DNA of 64,000 nt. Source: Raineyella sp. W15-4. Lineage in GTDB: Bacteria; Actinomycetota; Actinomycetes; Propionibacteriales; Propionibacteriaceae. The notes beneath the pieces are model-generated. The model searched no databases, was not told the DNA's origin, and saw only the letters and a program-made list of their open reading frames with translations. Position 1 is the first letter of the stretch. Each line of letters starts with the position of its first letter. The position numbers and the translations under genes are program-made. Shown piece by piece: positions 18,502 through 29,677 of the stretch. Where the stretch lies: NCBI RefSeq assembly GCF_033170155.1, contig NZ_CP137079.1, forward strand, positions 2,604,001 through 2,668,000, in the 5' to 3' direction.

Positions 18502-20265
18502 TCAGCCCCGCCACCGGCTGCCCCGGCCGATCCGTGGCACGTCGTCCTCCGTGGTGTCGTCGGCGTCGGCGCCGCGGCGGGCCCACGGATTGGGGTCGCC
18601 GTCGGGTCGGGCCCACGGTACCCGGTCCGGTGTCGGGGGCGGCGGCTCGACGGACTCTGATCGAGGGACCGGGGCGCCCCGCCAGGCCGAGGCGTACGTC
18701 GGCACGGGCGCAGGAGTCTCGACGCGGGCGGGCTCGGCTCGGGCGGGCTCGACCGCCGGCGCCGGCTCGCCCCAGCCCTGGGAGCCGACCGGAGTGTACG
18801 GGTCCCATCCACCGACGGTGGTGTCCCCCGCACCGACGGCGCCGCGATCCGGTTCGGGGAAGGACGGGACCGCGGGCACCGGAGCGGCGACCGGCTCGGG
18901 ACCGGCGACCGGCTCAGGTTGTCCGGGACGTCCGGCCACCGGGACGGAGGGCCGGGCCAGGATCCGCTGGTCCGCCACCGGGGAGGTCATCACCAGACCG
19001 ATCGCGAAGGCGAGAGCCAGGGCGATCCGCAATGCGTTGGCGGGGTGATCGGTGAGGCTCATCAACCCGAAGCCGAGCAGGCCGGCGCCGAGCGCGGCGG
19101 CGATCCGGGACCCCTCGGCGGTCGAGCGCCAGACCCGCCAGCAGACCAGGACGGTGATCGCCATCACCGCCAGGAAGCCCAGCCAGCCGGCCTCGACCAG
19201 CCAGTTCAGCCAGGTGTTGTGGGCGTGCTGGAACTGCAGCGAGTCCGGGATGGCCTGGGTGAGCAGGGTCCCCGAGCGGCCGAGGCCGACGCCCAGCGGG
19301 TGGTGGACGGCCAGGGAGAGCGCGGCCGTCCAGAGCCTGGTGCGGACCCCGGCGCCGGAGACGACCGCCATGCCGACCGCGGCCACCAGTCCGACGGCAA
19401 GCAGCGCTCCGCCGATCCGCAGCCGCCGCCCGATCGGCCTGGCCAGCGTGAACAGGGCGACGATCCCCAGCACGCCGGCCGCCAGGCCGGCCCGCGACCA
19501 GGTCTGCAGCAACGCGAGGTAGCCCAGGGCAAGGAGCACATAGCCGGCCAGCCGGGCCGCACTGTTCAGCCACTCGTCAACGGCGAGCCAGGCGAGCGGC
19601 AGGAAGAGCAGCAGGAAGGCCGCCAGCAGGTTGGGGTTGGTCATCGTGCCGATCACCCGGACCAGGGCGCCGGGCTGCTCACAGCCGTCGGCCATGCCCT
19701 GTCCCGGGGACCGACAGAAACCGGTCGGGGTCTGCGCCGCCGCCTGCTGCAGGGCGATGAGCGCCGGCGTGGCGATACCGACGAGGACGAAGATCAGCGC
19801 GGCCCGGTGACCGTCGCGATGCTGCCGACGGACCATCACGACCAGGTAGTAGAGCGCCACCTCGGTCAGCAGCCACCGCCAGGCGGCCATGCTGTCGGTC
19901 CTGCCGAACGAGGCGACCAGACTGGTCAGGACCAGGACCAGCAGCGGGATGTCGAGCCAGGTCCGCCACGCCGACGGATGCGGGACGACGAGGGCCATCG
20001 CCACCAGGCCGACGATCAGCACGGCCCGGACCGGTGTGATGAGCCAGAACAGCGTCCCGTCCGGGAGGATCCCCGCCACCGACTCGAAGAAGGCGAGCGC
20101 CATGCACACCACGGCGATCGAGGTCAGGATGTTGCGCCATGGCTGGCGCTGTGTCCAGCGCCAGGGCGCCCGGGCCCCAGGGGCCCGCGTGGCGGCCCCC
20201 CCGGAGGAGCCGGGCGCCGTCGGCTCCACGGGTCGGGGCGAACGGCCGGGTCCACGGTTACTCAC
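18502..20265 (-). CDS. O-antigen ligase/polymerase-like (Wzy_C) membrane protein with disordered tail
   Basis: This 587-residue protein has about 10-12 membrane helices up to residue 435. The Wzy_C region shows GTMTNPNLLAAFLLLFLPLA, LQTWSRAGLAAGVLGI and FQHAHNTWLNWLVEAGWLGF; the His of HAHNTWLNW is the typical periplasmic-loop histidine. Related proteins polymerise or ligate surface polysaccharide. Residues 435-587 are rich in Pro, Ala, Glu and Asp with no predicted fold, an unusual cytoplasmic tail. The GTG at 20265 follows GGAAAG; an ATG six codons upstream is possible but lacks a ribosome site. Confidence 0.8.
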   Translation of the reverse strand: MSNRGPGRSPRPVEPTAPGSSGGAATRAPGARAPWRWTQRQPWRNILTSIAVVCMALAFFESVAGILPDGTLFWLITPVRAVLIVGLVAMALVVPHPSAWRTWLDIPLLVLVLTSLVASFGRTDSMAAWRWLLTEVALYYLVVMVRRQHRDGHRAALIFVLVGIATPALIALQQAAAQTPTGFCRSPGQGMADGCEQPGALVRVIGTMTNPNLLAAFLLLFLPLAWLAVDEWLNSAARLAGYVLLALGYLALLQTWSRAGLAAGVLGIVALFTLARPIGRRLRIGGALLAVGLVAAVGMAVVSGAGVRTRLWTAALSLAVHHPLGVGLGRSGTLLTQAIPDSLQFQHAHNTWLNWLVEAGWLGFLAVMAITVLVCWRVWRSTAEGSRIAAALGAGLLGFGLMSLTDHPANALRIALALAFAIGLVMTSPVADQRILARPSVPVAGRPGQPEPVAGPEPVAAPVPAVPSFPEPDRGAVGAGDTTVGGWDPYTPVGSQGWGEPAPAVEPARAEPARVETPAPVPTYASAWRGAPVPRSESVEPPPPTPDRVPWARPDGDPNPWARRGADADDTTEDDVPRIGRGSRWRG

Positions 20266-20410
20266 ACGACATTCTTTCCACATCCACGTTAAGAGTGGTG
20301 GAACCGTCCGCAAACTGTCGGCGACGTCGAGCCGTACTCTGCGCCCTGGCCGGCCCGTCGGGGGTCCTACGATGGCACCGTCCCCGCGGACCGTCGGGAG
20401 GGAGTGGGCC

Positions 20411-21703
20411 ATGCGTACCAGCCGGGAACACACCGACCGGGCCGGCGGGCCGTACGGCGACCTGAGGGCGAAGGCCTGGCAGGTGGTGATCGGCTTCGGA
20501 TCGGTCAGTTTCGCCGCAGACATGGTGTACGAGGGGGCTCGATCGATCACCGGCCCGCTGCTCGGTCAGTTGGGCGCCACCGGCCTGGTCGTCGGGCTGG
20601 TGACGGGGACCGGCGAAGCGATGGCCTTGGTGCTGCGGCTGCTGTTCGGGCCGCTCGCCGATCGCACCGGACGTTACTGGTCACTGACCCTGGTCGGCTA
20701 CGGGCTGACCGCCGTCTGCGTACCCCTGCTGGGCATCACCCCGCGGCTCGGCGCAGCCGGGCTGGGCGTCGCGATCACCCTGATCCTGCTGGAACGCACC
20801 GGCAAGGCCGTCCGCAGCCCCTCGAAGACCGCCCTGCTCGCCGACGCCGCCGGAGCGGTGGGGCGCGGTCGCGGCTTCGGGGTGCACAAGTTCCTCGACG
20901 AACTGGGCGCCCTCAGCGGGCCGTTGCTGGTGGCCGCGATCATCGCCGCCACCACGATGATCGCCCCCGCGATGGCCTGGCTCGCTGTGCCGGGGGTGTT
21001 CGCCCTCGTCATCCTCGTGGTGTTGCAGCTCCGGGTCCCCGACACCTCGGTGTTCGCCGACCCGGGACCGCCCTCCGCGCCGGGTGCCACCGCCGCCCGT
21101 CCCGCCCCCGACCGGGGCCGCGGCGACGCGGCGGGACACTGGTGGGGCCGGACCCTCGGCATCGGGTTGCCGCGCCGGTTCTTCCTGTTCGCCGCCTGCG
21201 CTGCACTGGCCACCGGTGGACTGGTGACCTTCGGGGTGATCTCCTTCCATCTGGTCTCCGCTGCGGTCCTGCCGCTGGCCGCGGTCCCGGTGGTGTATGC
21301 CGCCGGCCAGGGAGCGTCCGCGCTGGCCGCCCTGGCGACGGGCCACGGCTACGACCGGTGGGGCCCCCGCGTGCTGTACGTGCTGCCGATCCTGGTCACC
21401 CTCGTCCCACTGCTGGCCTTCGCCCGGTCCGCCTGGGTGGCGATCATCGGCGTCCTCGCCTGGGGTGCGGCGAACGGGCTGCAGGACTCCACCGTGAAGG
21501 CCCTGGTCGCCGATCTGGTCGGCAAGGACCGCCGGGCGACCGCGTACGGCGTGTTCGCGGCGATCCAGGGCGCCGCGGCGATCGGTGGCGGTGCCCTCGC
21601 CGGCGGCCTCTACACCTCCGCGCTGCCGTTGCTGGTGGTGATCGTCGCGGTCAGCCAGGTCGGCACCGCACTGCTGCTGCGTCGTACGCTCGGACACGGC
21701 TGA
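20411..21703 (+). CDS. MFS transporter
   Basis: This is a 12-helix major facilitator of 430 residues. Residues near the first loop, RLLFGPLADRTGRYWSLTLV, carry the MFS motif A, and a second copy occurs in the C-terminal half as ATGHGYDRWGPRVLYV. A hydrophilic Pro/Asp linker of about 40 residues separates the two six-helix halves. The substrate is not recognisable; LERTGKAVRSPSKTALLAD in helices 4-5 is a distinctive feature of a drug-efflux-like subgroup. GGGAGGGAG precedes the ATG. It is divergent from the Wzy_C gene across 145 bp. Confidence 0.82.
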   Translation: MRTSREHTDRAGGPYGDLRAKAWQVVIGFGSVSFAADMVYEGARSITGPLLGQLGATGLVVGLVTGTGEAMALVLRLLFGPLADRTGRYWSLTLVGYGLTAVCVPLLGITPRLGAAGLGVAITLILLERTGKAVRSPSKTALLADAAGAVGRGRGFGVHKFLDELGALSGPLLVAAIIAATTMIAPAMAWLAVPGVFALVILVVLQLRVPDTSVFADPGPPSAPGATAARPAPDRGRGDAAGHWWGRTLGIGLPRRFFLFAACAALATGGLVTFGVISFHLVSAAVLPLAAVPVVYAAGQGASALAALATGHGYDRWGPRVLYVLPILVTLVPLLAFARSAWVAIIGVLAWGAANGLQDSTVKALVADLVGKDRRATAYGVFAAIQGAAAIGGGALAGGLYTSALPLLVVIVAVSQVGTALLLRRTLGHG

Positions 21704-21750
21704 GCCCCGGCCGCGACCGGCCGTCGGTACGGTGTGTGAGAATCGGCCCC

Positions 21751-22683
21751 GTGACGATCACAGCAGCGGCGGACGGATCATCCCTCGGCAATCCCGGCCC
21801 GGCCGGCTGGGCCTGGTACGTCGACGACGACTGCTGGGCCAGCGGCGGGTGGCCCCGTGGCACCAACAACATGGGGGAGCTGATGGCGGTGCTGGACCTG
21901 CTGCACCAGACCGCCCACGCCGACGAACCGCTGCACGTGCTGTGCGACAGCCAGTACGCGATCAACGTGATCTCCAAGTGGACCAAGGGCTGGAAGAAGA
22001 AGGGCTGGAAGAAGGCCGACGGCAAACCGGTCCTGAACGTCGATCTGGTGAAGGCCCTCGACGAGGCGATGCAGGGACGCGACGTCACCTTCGAGTGGGT
22101 CCGTGGGCACAACGGCCACAACCTGAACGAGGCGGCCGACACCCGCGCCCGGGCCGCCGCCACCGCCTACCAGCAGGGCCGCGAGCCCGACGCCGGGCCG
22201 GGGTTCCCGGTGACCGGCGGCGTCGCTGCCGCTCCGGTGGTCACCGAACCCGACGATCTGGTCACCGAGCCCGACGAGGAGGAGTCCGACCTCCCGGAGG
22301 ACTACCTGCAGCCCGACCTCTTCTCCGGCGCCGAGCCCGAGCTCGACCTGCCCGAGATCGACCAGGTCGCCGAGCTCGAGCGCTGGCTGCACAGCGCCGA
22401 GCCCGCCGAGGACCCGACGCAGTGGGCCGGCCTGCTGCATCCGGGCTGGTTCCGGGTACGGGCGGACGGCAGCCTCGACCACCGCGGCGACGTGCTCAGC
22501 GGGGTGCTCTCCCCCGACGTCTGCACCCTCGACATCGTCGAGGCGCGCCGGCTGCGTCCCGACGAGGTGCTGCTGCTCAGCCGCGCCACGCAGGCCACCA
22601 CCGCCACCCTCCGGACCGCCCTGTGGGTCCGGGAGAACACCCAGTGGCAGCAGCGTTTCGAGCAGGTCACACCGGAACTCTGA
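21751..22683 (+). CDS. Ribonuclease HI fused to an NTF2-like (DUF4440-type) domain
   Basis: The N-terminal 145 residues are RNase HI, which cuts RNA in RNA-DNA hybrids. All catalytic residues are present: Asp8 in AADGSSLGNPGPAG, Glu43 in NNMGELMAV, Asp66 in CDSQYAIN, His120 in WVRGHNGH and Asp130 in NEAADTRA. An acidic linker (about 150-205) joins a C-terminal domain (205-310) that reads like the NTF2-like DUF4440 fold: ERWLHSAEPAEDPTQWAGLL, HPGWFRVRADGSLDHRGDVL. Its role is unknown. The GTG at 21751 gives the usual N-terminus; a GTG 15 bases upstream is possible. Confidence 0.88.
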   Translation: MTITAAADGSSLGNPGPAGWAWYVDDDCWASGGWPRGTNNMGELMAVLDLLHQTAHADEPLHVLCDSQYAINVISKWTKGWKKKGWKKADGKPVLNVDLVKALDEAMQGRDVTFEWVRGHNGHNLNEAADTRARAAATAYQQGREPDAGPGFPVTGGVAAAPVVTEPDDLVTEPDEEESDLPEDYLQPDLFSGAEPELDLPEIDQVAELERWLHSAEPAEDPTQWAGLLHPGWFRVRADGSLDHRGDVLSGVLSPDVCTLDIVEARRLRPDEVLLLSRATQATTATLRTALWVRENTQWQQRFEQVTPEL

Positions 22684-22717
22684 CCCCGGCTGACCACCCA
22701 CGGACCACAATGGGCGC

Positions 22718-23344
22718 ATGGACCCGCACCCCGTGAGGGGAGAGGTGAGCCCCCCGCCGACCACCACCTCCACCCGCCCCGACTGGCTGACCCTGCCCAA
22801 CGCCGTCACCCTGCTCCGGTTGCTACTGCTGGCGCCGGTGTGCTGGCTGCTGGTGCGTACGCCCGGGGACAGCCCGTTGGTCGTCGGGCTGCTCGCCCTT
22901 TGGGCGGCCACCGACTGGGTGGACGGCTTCCTGGCCCGGGCCCTGCACCAGGTGAGCCGGACCGGGGAGATGCTCGATCCGATCACCGACCGGGTCGGCA
23001 TCGGCGCAGTGCTGCTGGCCCTCGCCCTGGGCGGCCACGTCTCGTGGTGGCCGGTCGGCATCGTCGTCGTCACCGACCTGGCCACCGGCCTGCTCGCCGG
23101 GCGCGCCGCGGCGAGGGGCCGGATCAAGGTGCACCTGCTCGGCAAGTTCCGCACGGCGGTGCTCTTCGTCGGCATCGTCGCGCTGATCGCCGCCCTGGCG
23201 TTCTACCCGCCGGCCACGATCTTCGGCAGGCTGCTCCTCTGGGCCGGCGCGGCATTGCACGTCGTCGCCGGGGCGACCTACATCCGGGCGGCCGTCCTCG
23301 GCGCCCGGAGGCCGCCGGCGATCGACGACCGGGAGCGGCGGTGA
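22718..23344 (+). CDS. CDP-alcohol phosphatidyltransferase (PgsA-like)
   Basis: This is an integral membrane enzyme of 208 residues that joins a CDP-activated lipid to an alcohol in phospholipid synthesis. The full signature D-x2-DG-x2-AR-x8-G-x3-D-x3-D is present with Asp66, Asp69, Gly70, Ala73, Arg74, Gly83, Asp87 and Asp91. Four to six hydrophobic helices surround it. Whether it makes phosphatidylglycerophosphate, cardiolipin or phosphatidylinositol phosphate is not clear. CACAAT followed by 6 bases precedes the ATG, supporting a leaderless start at 22718; a GTG nine codons on behind GGGGAG is the alternative. Confidence 0.85.
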   Translation: MDPHPVRGEVSPPPTTTSTRPDWLTLPNAVTLLRLLLLAPVCWLLVRTPGDSPLVVGLLALWAATDWVDGFLARALHQVSRTGEMLDPITDRVGIGAVLLALALGGHVSWWPVGIVVVTDLATGLLAGRAAARGRIKVHLLGKFRTAVLFVGIVALIAALAFYPPATIFGRLLLWAGAALHVVAGATYIRAAVLGARRPPAIDDRERR

Positions 23345-24186
23345 GCGGTGTCACGGTCGCGGTGCTGGGCACCGGTCGTCTCGCCCATGCCCTGACCGGC
23401 GCCCTCACCGCCCGGGGGGTGGCGGCCAGCATGCTGTCGGCCAGGGACCCCGACCGGGCCCGCGCGCTCGACGCCGATCTGACCGTACTGGCCGTCAGCG
23501 ACGACGCGATCGGCCCTCTCGCCGCCGCCCTGGCCGCCGAGGCGGGCGAGCCCGCCGATGCCGATGGGACGAGCGGGGTCGTGCACTGCTCCGGGGCGCT
23601 CGACCTGGCTCCGCTGGCGCCGCTGGCCACCGGCCGGTGGCTCGGGGCCTGGCACCCGATGCAGGCCTTCGCCACCGTCGACACCCCGATCGCTCCCGGC
23701 GTCACCTGGGGCATCACCGCCGAGGCCGAGCTGCGGGAGGTCCTGGTCGGACTCACCGCCACCCTGGGTGGCCGTCCGGTGCTGCTCCGGGAGGAGGACC
23801 GCCCCCGCTACCACGCCGCGGCGACGATGGCGTCCAACTACACCGTCGTCCTGATCGACCATGCGGCGCGGCTGCTGCAGGACTGCGGGCTGGACGCCGA
23901 TGCCGCCCTGGAGGCCCTGCTCCCCCTGGTCCGGACCAGTCTCGACGGACTGCAGGGCGTCGGCCTGCCGGGCGGGCTCACCGGCCCCGCCGTACGCGGC
24001 GACGTGGGCACCATCCGGCGCCATCTCGCGGCGCTCGCCGACCGCCCCGATACCGCGGCGCTCTACCGCGCGGCAGGACGGGCGGCGCACGACCTGCTGG
24101 TCGCCCGCGGGATGGGCCCGGCCACCCTGGCCGCGGTCGATGCCGCCCTGCGGGACCCCGGTGATGGCACTGGAACGGGAGCGTAA
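23341..24186 (+). CDS. DUF2520 Rossmann-fold protein, candidate ketopantoate reductase
   Basis: This 281-residue protein starts with an NAD(P)-binding loop ([20 protein letters not shown]), has [13 protein letters not shown] in the middle, and a helical C-terminal domain containing [17 protein letters not shown]. The architecture matches 6-phosphogluconate-dehydrogenase-like reductases. The family (DUF2520) lies beside panC and panD in mycobacteria. Here it precedes panD, panB and panC while panE is absent from the cluster, so ketopantoate reduction is a strong context-based inference. The GTG overlaps the upstream stop by 4 bp. Confidence 0.8.
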   Translation: MSGVTVAVLGTGRLAHALTGALTARGVAASMLSARDPDRARALDADLTVLAVSDDAIGPLAAALAAEAGEPADADGTSGVVHCSGALDLAPLAPLATGRWLGAWHPMQAFATVDTPIAPGVTWGITAEAELREVLVGLTATLGGRPVLLREEDRPRYHAAATMASNYTVVLIDHAARLLQDCGLDADAALEALLPLVRTSLDGLQGVGLPGGLTGPAVRGDVGTIRRHLAALADRPDTAALYRAAGRAAHDLLVARGMGPATLAAVDAALRDPGDGTGTGA

Positions 24187-24223
24187 ACTTGTGCCGAACA
24201 CCACACGGCAGAGAGGTACACAC

Positions 24224-24640
24224 GTGCGGTTCCGGACGATGGTGAGCGGCAAGATCCACCGCGCACGGGTCACAGCGGCCGACCTCGACTATGTCGGCAG
24301 CATCACCGTCGACGAGGATCTCCTCGACGCGGCGGACATCCTCCCCTTCGAGCGGGTCCAGGTCGTCGACCTCAACAACGGCGAGCGTCTCGAGACGTAC
24401 ACCATTGCCGGCGCCCGTGGCTCGGGCGAGATCCAGCTCAACGGCGCGGCGGCCCGGCTGGTGCAGCCCGGCGACCTCGTCATCATCATGGCCTACACCC
24501 AGGTGACCGATCCGGTCCCGGCCGGCTGGCACCCCAGGGTCGTCCTGGTCGACTCGAACGACAACTCGATCGCCCGGATCATCACCGATGTCGACGACCC
24601 GATGGCCCTGCACGGCCCGATGCCGGCGGCGCTGAGCTGA
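24224..24640 (+). CDS. panD: Aspartate 1-decarboxylase
   Basis: PanD makes beta-alanine from aspartate for pantothenate. It is a pyruvoyl enzyme that self-cleaves at Gly-Ser, visible here as Gly25-Ser26 in [27 protein letters not shown]-like sequence ([17 protein letters not shown]) and [18 protein letters not shown] confirm the family. The 138-residue length is typical. The GTG at 24224 is chosen by the canonical start position relative to the cleavage site and by GAGAGG about 9 bases upstream. TAAACT at 24184-24189, within the end of the previous gene, may be an internal promoter. Confidence 0.95.
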   Translation: MRFRTMVSGKIHRARVTAADLDYVGSITVDEDLLDAADILPFERVQVVDLNNGERLETYTIAGARGSGEIQLNGAAARLVQPGDLVIIMAYTQVTDPVPAGWHPRVVLVDSNDNSIARIITDVDDPMALHGPMPAALS

Positions 24641-24643
24641 CCG

Positions 24644-25510
24644 ATGCGGACCTCGATCGCCGACATCCGGGCGGCGTACCTGCGCGGTGAGCGCATCCCG
24701 ATGATCACCGCGTACGACTACACCAGCGCCCAACTGGTGGAGCGCGCCGGCGTGCCGATGATCCTGGTGGGCGACTCCCTCGGCATGGTGGTCCAGGGCC
24801 ACGAGTCGACACTGCCGGTCACCGTGGACGACATGGTCTACCACACCCGGGCTGTGGTCCGCGGTTGCGCGACCCCGCTGGTCGTCGCAGACCTGCCGTT
24901 CCTGGCGTACGCCACCGAGACCGACGCGCTGCGCCACGGCGGGCGGCTGCTCGCCGAGGGCGGCGCCGGTTCGGTCAAGCTGGAGGGCGGCCGGCCGGTC
25001 GCCCCGACGGTCCGCCGGCTGGTGCAGGCCGGGATCCCGGTGATGGGCCATCTCGGTTTCACCCCGCAGTCGGTCAACCAGATCGGGATGCGGGTCCAGG
25101 CAAAGGAGTCCGCGGCCGCCCGCGCCCTGGTCGAGGACGCCCTCGCCCTCCAGGACGCCGGCACCTGGGCCGTGGTGCTGGAGCTGATCCCCGCCCCGCT
25201 GGCCGCCGAGGTGACCGCCCGGCTCGACATCCCGACGATCGGCATCGGCGCCGGCCCCCGGTGTTCCGGGGAGGTGCAGGTCTGGCACGACCTGCTCGGC
25301 CTGTTCAGCGACTTCGTCCCCCGGCACACCCGCCGCTACCGCACCCTCGGCGAGGAGGTGGTCGGCGGCCTGCAGGCCTACGCCGACGACGTACGCTCCG
25401 GGGTGTTCCCGACCGAGCGGAACAGCGCCGGGATGGACCCGCAGGTGCTGGCCGAGGCCCTCGCCGGGCTGGACCGGGCGGAGGACCACCGGACGGAGGA
25501 ACAGGGATGA
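24644..25510 (+). CDS. panB: 3-methyl-2-oxobutanoate hydroxymethyltransferase
   Basis: PanB transfers a hydroxymethyl group from methylene-tetrahydrofolate to ketoisovalerate, giving ketopantoate. The 288-residue sequence shows [39 protein letters not shown] with Mg-binding Asp, and KLEGG followed by [12 protein letters not shown]. It starts 3 bp after the panD stop and overlaps panC by 4 bp (ATGA), so panD-panB-panC is a coupled operon. Confidence 0.96.
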   Translation: MRTSIADIRAAYLRGERIPMITAYDYTSAQLVERAGVPMILVGDSLGMVVQGHESTLPVTVDDMVYHTRAVVRGCATPLVVADLPFLAYATETDALRHGGRLLAEGGAGSVKLEGGRPVAPTVRRLVQAGIPVMGHLGFTPQSVNQIGMRVQAKESAAARALVEDALALQDAGTWAVVLELIPAPLAAEVTARLDIPTIGIGAGPRCSGEVQVWHDLLGLFSDFVPRHTRRYRTLGEEVVGGLQAYADDVRSGVFPTERNSAGMDPQVLAEALAGLDRAEDHRTEEQG

Positions 25511-26361
25511 GGGTCGTCACCACCCGCGAGGAGCTCCGGGCCGCCCGGGCCGGGCTGGGCGGGGCCGGTGAGGTCGGTCTGGTGCCGACGATGGGCTTCC
25601 TGCACGAGGGACACCTCAGCCTGGTCCGCCGGGCCGCCGAGGAGAACGACGCCACCGTGGTGTCGATCTTCGTCAACCCGGCCCAGTTCGGGCCCGCCGA
25701 GGACCTCGCGGCCTACCCGCGCGACCTCGACCACGATCTCGGCCTGCTGGCAGCGGCCGGTGTCGACCTGGTCTGGGCACCGCGGGTCGAGGACGTCTAC
25801 CCGGCCGGTTTCGACACGTACGTCGCCCCCGGCGGCGTCGCCGACGTGCTGGAAGGGGCCCGCCGGCCCGGCCACTTCCGCGGGGTCGCGACGATCATCA
25901 GCATCCTGTTCCATCTCGTCGCCCCCCGGCGGGCCTACTTCGGTCAGAAGGATGCCCAGCAGGTCGCGGTGATCCGGCAGCTGGTCCGCGACCTGGGGCT
26001 GCCGGTCGAGATCGTCGCCTGCCCGATCGTCCGGGAGCCGGACGGCCTGGCGATGAGCAGCCGCAACACCTATCTCACCGCCACGGACCGCCCGGCCGCG
26101 CTGGTGCTCTCCCGCGCACTGCGGGCGGCCGGGCAGGCCTGGGAGAACGGGGAACGCGACGCCGAAGCGCTGCGGACGATCATCCGCGAGGTCCTCGCCG
26201 CCGAGCCGCGGGCGAAAGTCGACTATGTCAGCGTCGCCGATCCGCGCACCCTGGCCGAGCTGGGCACCGTCGACCCGGCGGTCGGCGCGCTGGCCTCGCT
26301 GGCGGTACGGGTCGGCGCGCCACGGCTGATCGACAACCTGGTGCTCGCGCCCCGCGCCTGA
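25507..26361 (+). CDS. panC: Pantothenate synthetase
   Basis: PanC condenses pantoate and beta-alanine with ATP via a pantoyl-adenylate. The 284-residue product has the nucleotidyltransferase motif [17 protein letters not shown] (HEGH), [36 protein letters not shown], and the KMSKS-like AMSSRNTYL. The ATG at 25507 is within the panB stop (ATGA), which fixes the start. It is the last gene of the pantothenate cluster. Confidence 0.96.
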   Translation: MRVVTTREELRAARAGLGGAGEVGLVPTMGFLHEGHLSLVRRAAEENDATVVSIFVNPAQFGPAEDLAAYPRDLDHDLGLLAAAGVDLVWAPRVEDVYPAGFDTYVAPGGVADVLEGARRPGHFRGVATIISILFHLVAPRRAYFGQKDAQQVAVIRQLVRDLGLPVEIVACPIVREPDGLAMSSRNTYLTATDRPAALVLSRALRAAGQAWENGERDAEALRTIIREVLAAEPRAKVDYVSVADPRTLAELGTVDPAVGALASLAVRVGAPRLIDNLVLAPRA

Positions 26362-26454
26362 CGATCCCGCACCTGAGCCGGGAACATCACACCCGTTCGC
26401 TGCTGCGGTACGGCACATCACGGCCGAACGCGACGGCCCCCGCCAGGCCTTTCG

Positions 26455-28730
<2,276 letters not shown>

Positions 28731-28792
28731 CCGGCGCGGCCGGGCCGACGCCTCCGGACCGAGGTCCGTACGCCACCGGTCCGTGCCGACCA

Positions 28793-28826
28793 GGACGGCG
28801 TCGGGGAGACATCCCCGGCGCCGTCC
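28793..28826. terminator. Bidirectional terminator between icd and the SDR gene
   Basis: A 15-bp stem (GGACGGCG, one T-G wobble, CGGGGA) closes a GACA loop. It lies between two convergent stops (icd at 28730 and the SDR gene at 28840) and can serve both strands. Confidence 0.8.
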
Positions 28827-28839
28827 GGCGCGTCCGGCC

Positions 28840-29598
28840 TCAGATCACGCTCCACCCGCCGTCACACATCAGCACCGCGCCGCTGATGTTGGAGGCGTCG
28901 TCACTGAGCAGGAAGGTGATGGCCGCCGCGAGCTCGTCGGCGGTCGCCGTCGGCGGCATCATCGCGCCGAGCAGCGGGGCGATGGTCTCGGCGAACCCGG
29001 GCGTGTCCATCCGGGCCTGGATGTTGGTGGCGACCCCGCCGGGCGCGACGCTGTTGCACCGGATCCCCTTGCGGGCATAGAAGAGCGAGGTGGACTTCGT
29101 CAGCCCGATCACGGCGTGCTTGGACGCCGTGTAGGCGACCCCGGCCGCTCCGGCCCGGATCCCGGCCTCGGAGGAGACGTTGACGATCACCCCCGCACCG
29201 CGGGCCAGCATCACCGGGATCGCCGCCCGGCTCAGCCGCATCATCGCGGTCAGGTTGACGTCGAGCACCCGCTGCCAGGTGGCGTCGTCGATCTCCGCGA
29301 TGGGGAGGAAGTCGTCCATGATCCCGGCGTTGTTGACCAGCCCCCACAGCTCGGGGCCGGCCTCGGCGACCACCCGGTCGACGACCTGCTGGTCGGTGAT
29401 CGACCCGGCGACATAGCGGAAGCCCGGAGCGCCGAGTTCCTCGGCGACCTCCCGGAGCCGCTCCTCGGACAGGTCGGCCCCGACGACGGTCGCCCCCTCG
29501 GCGACCAGCCTGGCGGCGGTGGCCCTGCCGATGCCGGATCCGGCACCGGTCACGATGATGGTCCGGCCGGTGAACCGGTCGGGAATGACGGCGGACAT
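28840..29598 (-). CDS. Short-chain dehydrogenase/reductase
   Basis: This is a classical SDR oxidoreductase of 252 residues. The cofactor loop TGAGSGIG is at 17-24, NNAG follows the fourth strand, and the catalytic Ser-Tyr-Lys set is NVSSEAG with Tyr156 and Lys160 in AYTASKHA. ADLSEERLREV after the second strand has Asp, favouring NAD over NADP. The substrate is unknown. The ATG at 29598 is chosen because GGGAGGTC precedes it and it places the cofactor loop at the usual distance. It stands alone, convergent with icd. Confidence 0.88.
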   Translation of the reverse strand: MSAVIPDRFTGRTIIVTGAGSGIGRATAARLVAEGATVVGADLSEERLREVAEELGAPGFRYVAGSITDQQVVDRVVAEAGPELWGLVNNAGIMDDFLPIAEIDDATWQRVLDVNLTAMMRLSRAAIPVMLARGAGVIVNVSSEAGIRAGAAGVAYTASKHAVIGLTKSTSLFYARKGIRCNSVAPGGVATNIQARMDTPGFAETIAPLLGAMMPPTATADELAAAITFLLSDDASNISGAVLMCDGGWSVI

Positions 29599-29677
29599 GA
29601 TGACCTCCCGTGCGGGTGTGGACACGGTGCCCGACAGGCGCACCCGGACGGTCGTAGTACGACGCCGTACGTACTTC

